DNA of 34,462 nucleotides from Tistrella mobilis (lineage in GTDB: Bacteria > Pseudomonadota > Alphaproteobacteria > Tistrellales > Tistrellaceae): assembly GCF_039634785.1 (NCBI RefSeq), contig NZ_JBBIAB010000034.1, positions 1 to 34,462 on the forward strand. Direction: 5' to 3'. Under the pieces are notes generated by a model that saw only the letters and a list, made by a program, of their open reading frames with translations, had not been told where the DNA came from and did not search any database. A program made the translations under genes and the position numbers. This document shows positions 24,794 to 34,462 of the stretch, one piece after another (the first letter of the stretch is position 1; each line of letters opens with the position of its first letter).

Positions 24794-25801
24794 ATGACGA
24801 TCTCGCGCAGGACATTCCTCCGTAACACGACGCTTGCGGCTGCCGGTGCGGCCTCCCTCGGCACGCTGGCGGCGCCCAACATCCTGCGGGCGCAGGAGAC
24901 GAAGACCTTCCGTCTCGGCATCACGACGCCGCCCGGCCATCCGTGGAACAATGCGGCCCTGAAGGTCGGGGAGATGCTGAAGGCCGAAACGAAGGGCCGG
25001 CTGGATCTTGCCGTCTTCCCCGCAAATCAGCTGGGCACGGAAGCGGTGATGTTGCAGCAGATGCAGGCCGGTTCGCTCGATTTCGGCTGGATCATGACGG
25101 CGGAACTCGGCTCCCGCATCCCGTCGATCGCCGCGATCAACGCGCCCTATATCGTTGATTCCACCGCCAAGGTGGCGAAGCTGGTGCGCGATCCCCTGGT
25201 GATGAAGATGCTCGACGTCCTGCCGAGGGAGACCGGCACGCTGGGGCTGGCCTGGGGCATCACCACCATGCGTGTCGTGTTCTCGGCCAGGGAAATCGGC
25301 GGGCTCGACGATCTGAAGGGCATGAAGCTGAGGATCAACACCACCCCAGCCTATCGCGATTTCTATCAGCTGCTCGGCGCCGCGCCGACGCCGATCCCGA
25401 CGCCGCAGGTGTTTGATGCGATGTCCAACGGCCAGGTGGACGGGCTTGAGGCCGATCTCGATTTCTCGTGGAATCAGCGCTTCGACAAGGTGTCGAAGAC
25501 CATGCTGAAGATGAACGCCATCTTCATGCCCTGTGTCGCGCTTGCCTCCGGCCGGGTCTGGAAGGATGTGCCGGCTTCCGACCGCGAGCTCGTCACCCGG
25601 CTGACGCGCGAGGCGCTCGACGCCCAGATCGATGCCACCGTCGCCAACGAGGCGCGGCTGCTCGAAGAGTTCCGGAAGGTCATCACGGTGAAGGACGTCC
25701 AGGTCGCGGATGCCGGCAAGGTCATTGCCGAATACGACCAGATCTGGCTGCCGAAGGCCCCGGTTCTGGCCGATCTGCGCGCGCTCGGCGCCACGCTCTG
25801 A
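24794..25801 (+). CDS. TRAP transporter solute-binding protein with Tat-type signal (second system)
   Basis: This 335-residue periplasmic DctP-family protein belongs to the preceding permeases. The N-terminus SRRTFLRN followed by a mildly hydrophobic stretch and AAPNILRAQ looks like a twin-arginine (Tat) signal, so it may be exported folded. The family core is clear: GHPWNNAALKVGEMLKAET, LAVFPANQLGTEAVMLQQM, and LKGMKLRINTTPAYRDFY carrying the conserved ligand arginine. GGQVDGLE appears here as SNGQVDGLEADL. I chose the ATG at 24794, with AGAGGACAG just upstream, over an in-frame ATG at 24773. Ligand probably hydroxyproline-related, from context only. Confidence 0.9.
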   Translation: MTISRRTFLRNTTLAAAGAASLGTLAAPNILRAQETKTFRLGITTPPGHPWNNAALKVGEMLKAETKGRLDLAVFPANQLGTEAVMLQQMQAGSLDFGWIMTAELGSRIPSIAAINAPYIVDSTAKVAKLVRDPLVMKMLDVLPRETGTLGLAWGITTMRVVFSAREIGGLDDLKGMKLRINTTPAYRDFYQLLGAAPTPIPTPQVFDAMSNGQVDGLEADLDFSWNQRFDKVSKTMLKMNAIFMPCVALASGRVWKDVPASDRELVTRLTREALDAQIDATVANEARLLEEFRKVITVKDVQVADAGKVIAEYDQIWLPKAPVLADLRALGATL

Positions 25802-25860
25802 GGCGCCGGCCCCAGCCATCGGCCCAGCGCATCCGCCACAAAATAAACAGGGCATCCGCC

Positions 25861-25896
25861 TGAAAATAAAGGGGGCCACCCTTCCGGATGGCCCCC
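25861..25896 (-). terminator. terminator of the glycerol operon
   Basis: GGGGGCCA (25871-25878) pairs perfectly with TGGCCCCC (25889-25896), extended by two more pairs after one mismatch around a TTCC loop. On the minus strand it is followed by TTTATTTTCA, so it terminates the minus-strand glp operon about 60 bases after glpV. On the plus strand it is followed by TCTCC only, so it would be a weak stop for the TRAP operon. Confidence 0.8.
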
Positions 25897-25954
25897 TCTC
25901 CGTCACACCCCCTTCCCCCGAAGGCGATGTATCGGTCCGGCGGTCACGCGCGCA

Positions 25955-27694
<1,740 letters not shown>

Positions 27695-27805
27695 AAGCTA
27701 CCTCCCTCTTGATCAGCCGCGGATGCCGGCACGGGGCATCCGTCGTTCGAAGCAAGCCTCGATTGGTCTTCAGTCACCCGCCGCGCAGGGCCCCGGGCAG
27801 TGGGG

Positions 27806-28093
27806 TCACACGAAGCGGAACACAAGGAATGCGTAGATCACCGACAGCCCCGTCGCCCACCACAGGCTGGCATCCACAAGCCCCAGCCAGCCCAGATGGA
27901 TGAAGGCGCTGCCCAGCAGCGAGATGAACAGGCGGTCGCCGCGCGTGGTTTCGAAGCGCAGCAGGCCGACCTTCGGCGCCCCGCCGGGACGGGCGTATTC
28001 CCAGACCCCCATGCCCAGCAGCAGACAGGCGATGACGACGAAGAAGATGACCGTGGGCCAGGTCCAGGCCATCCACGAGAAGTCGAACGACAT
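27806..28093 (-). CDS. glpU: glycerol transporter accessory membrane protein (DUF2160)
   Basis: This 95-residue protein has two or three hydrophobic segments (about residues 10-30, 55-75 and 78-95) and the DUF2160 pattern WTWPTVIFFVVI, WEYARPGG, RGDRLFISLLGSAFIHL. It is found only with GlpSTPQV-type transporters, where it is a small membrane component of unknown detailed role. GGGAGG lies about nine bases upstream of the ATG at 28093 on the minus strand. It sits between the second permease and the binding protein. Confidence 0.9.
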   Translation of the reverse strand: MSFDFSWMAWTWPTVIFFVVIACLLLGMGVWEYARPGGAPKVGLLRFETTRGDRLFISLLGSAFIHLGWLGLVDASLWWATGLSVIYAFLVFRFV

Positions 28094-28107
28094 CGGTGCG
28101 GCCTCCC

Positions 28108-28989
<882 letters not shown>

Positions 28990-28990
28990 G

Positions 28991-29857
<867 letters not shown>

Positions 29858-29861
29858 GGGC

Positions 29862-30932
29862 TCAGGCTCCCGTGTCGACGCGCCAGGCGTCGGCATAGAG
29901 GTTGATGCCGCGCGGGTCGAAGGTGATCCGCGCCTCGGCCGGGATCTCATCGTCTTCCGGCACCACCGCCGCGATCTCGTGCCCGGCCAGATCGGCATGC
30001 ACGATGCGGTGGCGGCCGATATCCTCGACCTTGGTGATGGTCGCGGGCAGGCCCGTGCGACCCAGGCGGACGAATTCCGGCCGCACGCCCAGCTCCAGCT
30101 TCGCACCCGGCTTCGTCGCCGGTGCGGCGCCGATGCCGATCGCATGCGTGCCAAGTCGTGCCGTCGCCCCATCCAGGGTCACCGGCAGCACGTTCATGCC
30201 GGGCGATCCGATGAAATAGCCCACAAAAGTATGGGCCGGGCGCTCGAACAGCTCGTCCGGCGTGCCGATCTGCACGATCTGGCCCTGATACATCACCACC
30301 ACCTTGTCGGCGAAGGTCAGCGCCTCGGTCTGGTCGTGGGTGACGTAGATCATGGTGTGGCCGAAGCGCTTGTGCAGCTGCTTCAGCTGGGTGCGCAGCA
30401 TCCACTTCATATGCGGGTCGATCACGGTCAGCGGTTCGTCGAACAGGATGGCGCTGACGTCGTTGCGCACCAGGCCGCGGCCCAGCGAGATTTTCTGCTT
30501 CAGGTCGGCGGTCAGGCCGCGCGCCTTCTTCTTCGCCCGGTCGGCCAGGTCGATCATCTCCAGGATCTCGCGGACCCGGGCATCGACCTCCCGTTCGGGC
30601 ACGCCGCGATTGCGCAGCGGGAAGGCGAGGTTGTCGTAGACCGTCATGGTGTCGTAGACCACGGGGAACTGGAACACCTGGGCGATGTTGCGTTCCTCGG
30701 TCGAAAGCCCGGTGACGTCGCGGCCGTCGAACAGGATCCGGCCTTCCGACGGGCGCAAGAGCCCTGAGATGATGTTGAGCAGCGTGGTCTTGCCGCAGCC
30801 CGACGGGCCGAGCAGCGCATAGGCGCCGCCGTCATCCCAGCGGTGGTGCACTTCCTTCAGCGCGTAATCATCGTCCGACTTGGGCGCCGGGCCATAGGAA
30901 TGGCGGATATGGTCTAGGTCGATCAGGGCCAT
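29862..30932 (-). CDS. glpT: glycerol ABC transporter ATP-binding protein with degenerate signature motif
   Basis: This 356-residue MalK-like ATPase has a C-terminal OB-type regulatory domain (about residues 235-356). Walker A GPSGCGKTT (42-50), Walker B AILFDEP (160-166) and the switch histidine His198 in YVTHDQTEA are intact. The ABC signature is not LSGGQ: the equivalent position (about 139-146) reads LTADLKQK. Family knowledge says GlpS and GlpT form a heterodimer, so GlpT's own Walker site would pair with the intact signature of GlpS. GGGGAGG lies nine bases before the ATG at 30932. The gap to glpS is about 20 bases. Confidence 0.91.
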   Translation of the reverse strand: MALIDLDHIRHSYGPAPKSDDDYALKEVHHRWDDGGAYALLGPSGCGKTTLLNIISGLLRPSEGRILFDGRDVTGLSTEERNIAQVFQFPVVYDTMTVYDNLAFPLRNRGVPEREVDARVREILEMIDLADRAKKKARGLTADLKQKISLGRGLVRNDVSAILFDEPLTVIDPHMKWMLRTQLKQLHKRFGHTMIYVTHDQTEALTFADKVVVMYQGQIVQIGTPDELFERPAHTFVGYFIGSPGMNVLPVTLDGATARLGTHAIGIGAAPATKPGAKLELGVRPEFVRLGRTGLPATITKVEDIGRHRIVHADLAGHEIAAVVPEDDEIPAEARITFDPRGINLYADAWRVDTGA

Positions 30933-30951
30933 GTGTTCCGTCCTCCCCGGC

Positions 30952-32043
30952 TCAGACCGCTTGCGCCCGGGTGGCGGCGGCAAGCTGCACCGCGCGGCCC
31001 GTGGCGTCGAAGAACATCAGGTGACGGGGTTCCAGATACACGTCCAGCGTCTCGCCGATATCGTGATCATGGATGCCGGGGGCGATCATCACCCAGCGTT
31101 CCCCGGCGAAATCGACATGCACGAAGCTCTCCGACCCGTTGAACTCGGTTACGAAGGCGCGGGCGGCGAAGTGAACCGCGCCGCTGCCCCCCGGGGTCAC
31201 CGTCAGGTGATGCGGCCGGAAGCCCGCGGTATAGCTGCCGTCGGGCAGCCGGGTCATGTCGCCCGGCACCGCCAGCGTCTGGCCGTCGGCCAGGCGGAAG
31301 ACCGCGCCAGCCTTGGTCAGCGCCAGCGTGTTCAGCGGCGGGTCCGAGAAGGTGGTGGCGGTGATCAGGTCGGCGGGGTTGCGGAACACCTCGATCGTCG
31401 GGCCGAACTGGGTGATGCGGCCCTCGTGCAGGGTGGCCGTATTGCCGCCCAGCAGCAGCGCTTCCGAGGGTTCGGTGGTCGCATAGACGAAGATCGCGCC
31501 CGATTCCTGGAAGATCTTGGGCAGTTCGGTGCGCAACTCCTCGCGCAGCTTGTAGTCCAGATTGGCCAGCGGCTCGTCCAGCAGCACCAGCCCCGCCTTC
31601 TTCACGATCGCGCGGGCCAGCGCCGTGCGCTGCTGCTGGCCGCCCGACAGGTTCAGCGGCTGGCGGTCCAGATAGGGGGTCAGCTTCAGCAGCTCGGCGG
31701 CCTGGCGGACCTCGCGGTCGATGGTCGCGCGATCGGCACCGGCCAGACGCATCGGCGAGGCGATGTTGTCATAGACCGTCATCATCGGATAGTTGATGAA
31801 CTGCTGGTAGACCATCGCGATGTTGCGCTTCTGCACGGGCACGCCGGTCACGTCGCGGCCGTCGAACCAGAGCGTGCCGCGGGTCGGGCGGTCCAGCCCG
31901 GCCATCAGCCGCATCAGCGTGGTCTTGCCCGAGAGGGTGGGGCCGAGAAGCACGTTCAGCGTACCGCGCTCCAGTGTAAGCGTGGCCTCGCCGATGTGGG
32001 TCTCGTCGCCCACCTGTTTGGAAACGCCTTTGAGTTCAAGCAT
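30952..32043 (-). CDS. glpS: glycerol ABC transporter ATP-binding protein
   Basis: This 363-residue MalK-like ATPase is the partner of GlpT. Walker A GPTLSGKTT (34-42), signature LSGGQQQRTALARA (132-145) and Walker B GLVLLDEP (151-158) are intact. The switch region reads VYATTEPSEA, so the usual histidine is Thr190. This fits an asymmetric heterodimer in which the GlpS Walker site (no switch histidine) meets the degenerate GlpT signature. The C-terminal regulatory domain runs from about residue 240. It follows glpD by about 60 bases. Confidence 0.91.
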   Translation of the reverse strand: MLELKGVSKQVGDETHIGEATLTLERGTLNVLLGPTLSGKTTLMRLMAGLDRPTRGTLWFDGRDVTGVPVQKRNIAMVYQQFINYPMMTVYDNIASPMRLAGADRATIDREVRQAAELLKLTPYLDRQPLNLSGGQQQRTALARAIVKKAGLVLLDEPLANLDYKLREELRTELPKIFQESGAIFVYATTEPSEALLLGGNTATLHEGRITQFGPTIEVFRNPADLITATTFSDPPLNTLALTKAGAVFRLADGQTLAVPGDMTRLPDGSYTAGFRPHHLTVTPGGSGAVHFAARAFVTEFNGSESFVHVDFAGERWVMIAPGIHDHDIGETLDVYLEPRHLMFFDATGRAVQLAAATRAQAV

Positions 32044-32106
32044 CGCGGTGTTCCATGTCTCGCGGTCGGCTCGCTTTCGGGACGATGTGGGTCCGGGCTC
32101 GGGTCG

Positions 32107-33648
32107 TCATTCTGCGGCGGCAATGCCGGTGACGGGCAGGCTGTGCATGAAGTCGTCCACGGCTGCCCGCTGGTCTTCCGACAGATGCAGGCCGCGCTTG
32201 GTGCGCCGCCACAGAACATCGTCGGCCGTCCGCGCCCATTCGTGGGTCACCAGATAGCGGATTTCGCTTTCGGTCAGATCCGCACCGAAATCGCGCCCCA
32301 GATCCGCCTTGCTTCGCGCGGATCCAAGGATCATCCGCGCCCGTGTGCCATACAGCCTCACCAGTCTGCGGCCAAAACCGTCGTCCAGGAAGCCGTATTC
32401 GGCACGCAGCCGGGCGACCTCTGACTCGAAACCGGTGGCGGGGAAGTCGCCGCCGGGCAGGGTGGCGGTGGCGGTCCATGCCGGGCCGCGGGCGCCCAGC
32501 TCCGCCTCGATCTTCTCCAGCGCCGCCTCGGCCAGGCGCCGATAGGTGGTGATCTTGCCGCCGAAGACGTTCAGCATCGGCGCGCCGTTGCCGGGCGCGT
32601 CCGGCCCGTGCTCCACCTTCAGCACATAGTCGCGCGTGGCTTCCTGCGCCTTCGACGCACCGTCGTCATAAAGCGGCCGCACGCCGGAATAGGTCCAGAC
32701 GATGTCCTCGCGCCGCACCGGCTCGGCGAAATACTCGCTGGCCGCGGCACACAGATAGTCGATCTCGCCTTCGGTGATCCGGATGTCCTTCGGGTCACCC
32801 TTGAAATCCTGGTCGGTGGTGCCGATCAGGGTGAAGTCGTCTTCATAGGGGATGGCGAAGATGATCCGGCCGTCGGAATTCTGGAAGAAGAAGGCGCGCG
32901 GATCGTTGAACTTCGCCCGCACCACGATGTGGCTGCCCTGAACCAGGCGGACATTGCGGACGTCGTTGCGGGCCAGCGTGCCCTGCAGCACCTGATCGAC
33001 CCAGGGGCCGGCGGCATTGATCAGCATGCGCGCCCGGAAGCTGCGGGTGACGTCGGGGTGGTCGACGCTCTGCACCGTCACCGCCCAAAGCTCACCCTCG
33101 CGCCGCGCCGAGGTCACCCGGGTGCGGACCATCAGCTCCACGCCGCGGGCAGCGGCATCCATGGCGTTCAGCACCACCAGCCGGGCATCATTCACCCAGC
33201 AGTCGGAATATTCGAAAGCGGTTCGGAACAGCGGCTTCAGCGGTTTCGCGGCCGGATCGTTCCGAAGATCCAGCGTGCGCGTGGCCGGCAGCTGCTTGCG
33301 GCCGCCGATGTGATCGTAGAGGAACAGGCCCAGCCGCAGCAGCCAGCGCGGTCTCAGCCCCTTGTGATGGGGCAGCACGAAGCGCATCGGCCAGATGATG
33401 TGCGGGGCATTGCGCCACAGCACCTCGCGCTCCATCAGCGCCTCGCGCACCAGCCGGAATTCATAATGTTCCAGATAGCGCAGGCCGCCATGGATCAGCT
33501 TGGTGGAGCCGGAAGAGGTGCCCGAGGCGAGATCGTTCATCTCGGCCAGCGCGACCGAATACCCGCGCCCGGCAGCATCACGCGCGATGCCGCAGCCGTT
33601 TATGCCGCCGCCGATGACGAAAATGTCATGGACCGGATCGCCCGTCAC
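32107..33648 (-). CDS. glpD: glycerol-3-phosphate dehydrogenase (FAD-dependent)
   Basis: This 513-residue membrane-associated flavoenzyme oxidises sn-glycerol-3-phosphate to dihydroxyacetone phosphate and passes electrons to quinone. The FAD fold DIFVIGGGINGCGIARDAAG lies at the N-terminus, followed by the GlpD signature SSGSTKLIHGGLRYLEHYEF (about residues 45-64). The substrate-site segment GVRPLYDDGA and the C-terminal DAO_C domain with HEWARTADDVLWRRTKRGL are intact. I chose the GTG at 33648 because GGGGAGGGAAGA lies just upstream on the minus strand; the frame opens nine codons earlier at a TTG. It is the first gene of the glycerol import operon. glpK and glpR are not in the window. Confidence 0.93.
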   Translation of the reverse strand: MTGDPVHDIFVIGGGINGCGIARDAAGRGYSVALAEMNDLASGTSSGSTKLIHGGLRYLEHYEFRLVREALMEREVLWRNAPHIIWPMRFVLPHHKGLRPRWLLRLGLFLYDHIGGRKQLPATRTLDLRNDPAAKPLKPLFRTAFEYSDCWVNDARLVVLNAMDAAARGVELMVRTRVTSARREGELWAVTVQSVDHPDVTRSFRARMLINAAGPWVDQVLQGTLARNDVRNVRLVQGSHIVVRAKFNDPRAFFFQNSDGRIIFAIPYEDDFTLIGTTDQDFKGDPKDIRITEGEIDYLCAAASEYFAEPVRREDIVWTYSGVRPLYDDGASKAQEATRDYVLKVEHGPDAPGNGAPMLNVFGGKITTYRRLAEAALEKIEAELGARGPAWTATATLPGGDFPATGFESEVARLRAEYGFLDDGFGRRLVRLYGTRARMILGSARSKADLGRDFGADLTESEIRYLVTHEWARTADDVLWRRTKRGLHLSEDQRAAVDDFMHSLPVTGIAAAE

Positions 33649-33709
33649 CCGTCTTCCCTCCCCAGGCTTTCGCAACGCAGCATTCTCTGTGCCGCTCGAA
33701 AGTCTGTGA

Positions 33710-33744
33710 AGCGTAATGTGAAGGTAATACGAATGTCAAACGAA
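33710..33744 (-). promoter_or_regulatory. candidate glp promoter with TTCG direct repeats
   Basis: On the minus strand TTGACA (33734-33739), a perfect -35 match, is followed after 18 bases by TACGCT (33710-33715), a weak -10. Overlapping it are TTCGTTT (33738-33744) and TTCGTAT (33727-33733), an 11-base direct repeat. DeoR-family GlpR repressors recognise TTCG-containing half-sites, so this may be the GlpR operator. The remaining bases to 33893 also serve the divergent cmr1 gene and show no other clear element. Confidence 0.35.
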
Positions 33745-33893
33745 ACTCGCGGCGCGCCGGCCGCGTGTGCAGGTCGGTGCGATATGCGCGTTAGTGATGA
33801 CAGGCGCGCAAACCCATGCAACCATCCGGCATATGTCACGTCATTTTCGGGCGAGAGCCGCCCGGACATGACCGTTTCGCGGGAAAGTCGTCC

Positions 33894-34202
33894 ATGTCAG
33901 CCGCCTTCAGACCGTCCGACGTCATCACTGCCCGTTTCGAACTCTCGGCGCCGATGTTCTCGGGCCAGGAGGGCGACAAGGGCCCGGCCGAAATCCGCCC
34001 GACCGAAATCAAGGCCGCGCTGCGCTTCTGGTGGCGCGCGCTCGCCTGGGGACGCGGCGTGCGCACGCCTCAGGCGCTGAAAGAGCAGGAAGACATCCTG
34101 TTCGGCGCGGCGGCGGATGAGGGCCGGAACGGCGCCGGCGGGCGGGGGCAGGGGGCGTTTCTGTTGAGAGTAATACCAATCTGCAATAATCAGAACCCAT
34201 GA
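33894..34202 (+). pseudogene. cmr1: cmr1, N-terminal fragment (type III-B CRISPR RAMP protein) truncated by an IS element
   Basis: About 92 native codons match the N-terminal RAMP domain of Cmr1, a subunit of the type III-B (Cmr) RNA-guided effector complex: FELSAPMFSGQEGDKGPAEI, then RPTEIKAALRFWWRAL, then a conserved EDILFG. Cmr1 is normally about 300-450 residues, so roughly three quarters are missing. At 34171-34172 (TA) the gene runs into an IS630-type end; the frame continues ten codons into the element and stops at 34200-34202. GGGAAAG lies upstream of the ATG at 33894. The product is almost certainly non-functional as it stands. No other cmr gene or repeat array is in the window. Confidence 0.82.
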
Positions 34203-34333
34203 GCCCAGCACCTCAACCCGATGGACATGATCTTCCATGGCTGGCTGATGAGCTTGTTCCAGACATGGCAGCACAGGCGATGATCTGGTCGTAGGATTCG
34301 AAGATGCGGTTGGACAGCCAGTTGCCACGCATA
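34171..34333 (-). mobile_element. IS630-family element A (end plus transposase C-terminal fragment), interrupted
   Basis: The element's end begins ATACCAAT directly after a TA at 34171-34172 inside cmr1, as expected for IS630, which duplicates TA. Its transposase runs on the minus strand towards this end, and only its last ~48 codons are in place. At 34332-34333 another TA is followed by the end of a second element, so element A is split, and its other part should lie to the right of the window. Confidence 0.75.
34190..34332 (-). pseudogene. IS630-family transposase, C-terminal fragment with frameshift
   Basis: On the minus strand the sequence reads RGNWLSNRIFESYDQIIA, then after an apparent one-base deletion near 34277-34284 continues in another frame as CCHVWNKLISQPWKIMSIG and ends RCWAHGF. 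This is the typical C-terminus of IS630-type transposases. The stop is at 34190-34192. The upstream part is removed by element B at 34332-34333. It cannot make an active transposase. Confidence 0.75.
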
Positions 34334-34462
34334 ATACCAATGAGCGCTGACCCCGACTCACGATAGGGGATTCCCAAGACCCGCGGATTGTGAGTCACTC
34401 TGGCAAACAGCCGGAGCGATCCCCATGGCAGCACCGATCCCCCTTCGCCCTGATTATGACGG
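34334..34462 (+). mobile_element. IS630-family element B, left end (runs off the window)
   Basis: After a TA at 34332-34333 the sequence restarts with ATACCAAT, the same end as element A, then diverges. A 7-bp inverted repeat (GACTCAC 34355-34361, GTGAGTC 34390-34396) lies inside the end. A transposase start follows at 34425. The insertion splits the transposase of element A, so B arrived later. Confidence 0.65.
34425..34462 (+). CDS. IS630-family transposase, first 12 codons (partial at right edge)
   Basis: The ATG at 34425 follows GGAG by eight bases and opens MAAPIPLRPDYD, which resembles the N-terminus of IS630-type transposases. Only 12 full codons are in the window, so this call rests mainly on its position about 90 bases inside an IS630-type end. 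Confidence 0.5.
   Translation, partial: MAAPIPLRPDYD

Noticed and set aside
25861-25896. Hairpin as main terminator of the plus-strand TRAP operon
   Set aside because: Its T-rich side lies on the minus strand; the plus side is followed by TCTCC, so it serves the glp operon best.
30931-34080. Long plus-strand frames (497 and 490 codons) over glpS and glpD
   Set aside because: Both are antisense to genes with all expected catalytic motifs.
34213-34434. 73-codon minus-strand frame at the right end as an intact gene
   Set aside because: Only its middle (NWLSNRIFESYD) is transposase sequence. Its upstream part is the end of a second element and its downstream part is out of frame, so it is a chimera of IS fragments.

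Overview
This window reads as chromosomal (or large-replicon) DNA from a GC-rich, metabolically versatile alphaproteobacterium. A Rhodospirillales-type organism such as Tistrella or a relative is my inference. The reasons are uniform high GC with strong third-position GC bias, several TRAP and ABC solute importers, a rhizobial-type trans-4-hydroxyproline catabolic cluster, and the alphaproteobacterial GlpSTPQUV glycerol importer. I see no rRNA, tRNA or CRISPR array.

Layout from left to right. 1-1061: a possible gene tail, a DUF5615 PIN-like protein whose Shine-Dalgarno sequence sits in a hairpin loop, and a GNAT acetyltransferase on the minus strand. 1062-6907: a plus-strand operon of a TRAP transporter (small permease, large permease, binding protein), an acyl-CoA ligase and a crotonase-family protein. 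It looks like an import, CoA-activation and processing route for an unknown carboxylic acid. 6928-11806: an iron or siderophore module with an AraC regulator (minus) divergent from a TonB-dependent siderophore receptor, which overlaps a secreted Fes-like esterase. 11812-15341: a secreted metallo-beta-lactamase-fold hydrolase divergent from a LysR regulator, then a divergent Tag-like DNA glycosylase and a HugZ-like haem-utilisation protein with a candidate Fur box.

15550-25801: hydroxyproline catabolism. A GntR regulator is followed by a 38-bp near-perfect palindrome and hypD with a strong terminator. A long plus-strand operon then carries a polar amino-acid ABC importer, hypO, hypRE and a complete second TRAP transporter. 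Together these genes would import 4-hydroxy-L-proline (or its D-epimer), epimerise it, oxidise it and deaminate it to 2-oxoglutarate semialdehyde. The final dehydrogenase (HypH) is not in the window.

25871-33648: a minus-strand glycerol operon, glpD-glpS-glpT-glpP-glpQ-glpU-glpV, ending in a terminator hairpin. The two ATPases carry complementary degenerate motifs. glpK and glpR are not in the window. 33649-34462: a region divergent from glpD holds the first ~92 codons of cmr1, a subunit of type III-B CRISPR effector complexes. It is cut off by a decayed IS630-type element, which is itself interrupted by a second IS630-type element running off the right edge. This is the most striking accessory signal, and the rest of a Cmr locus may lie just outside the window.
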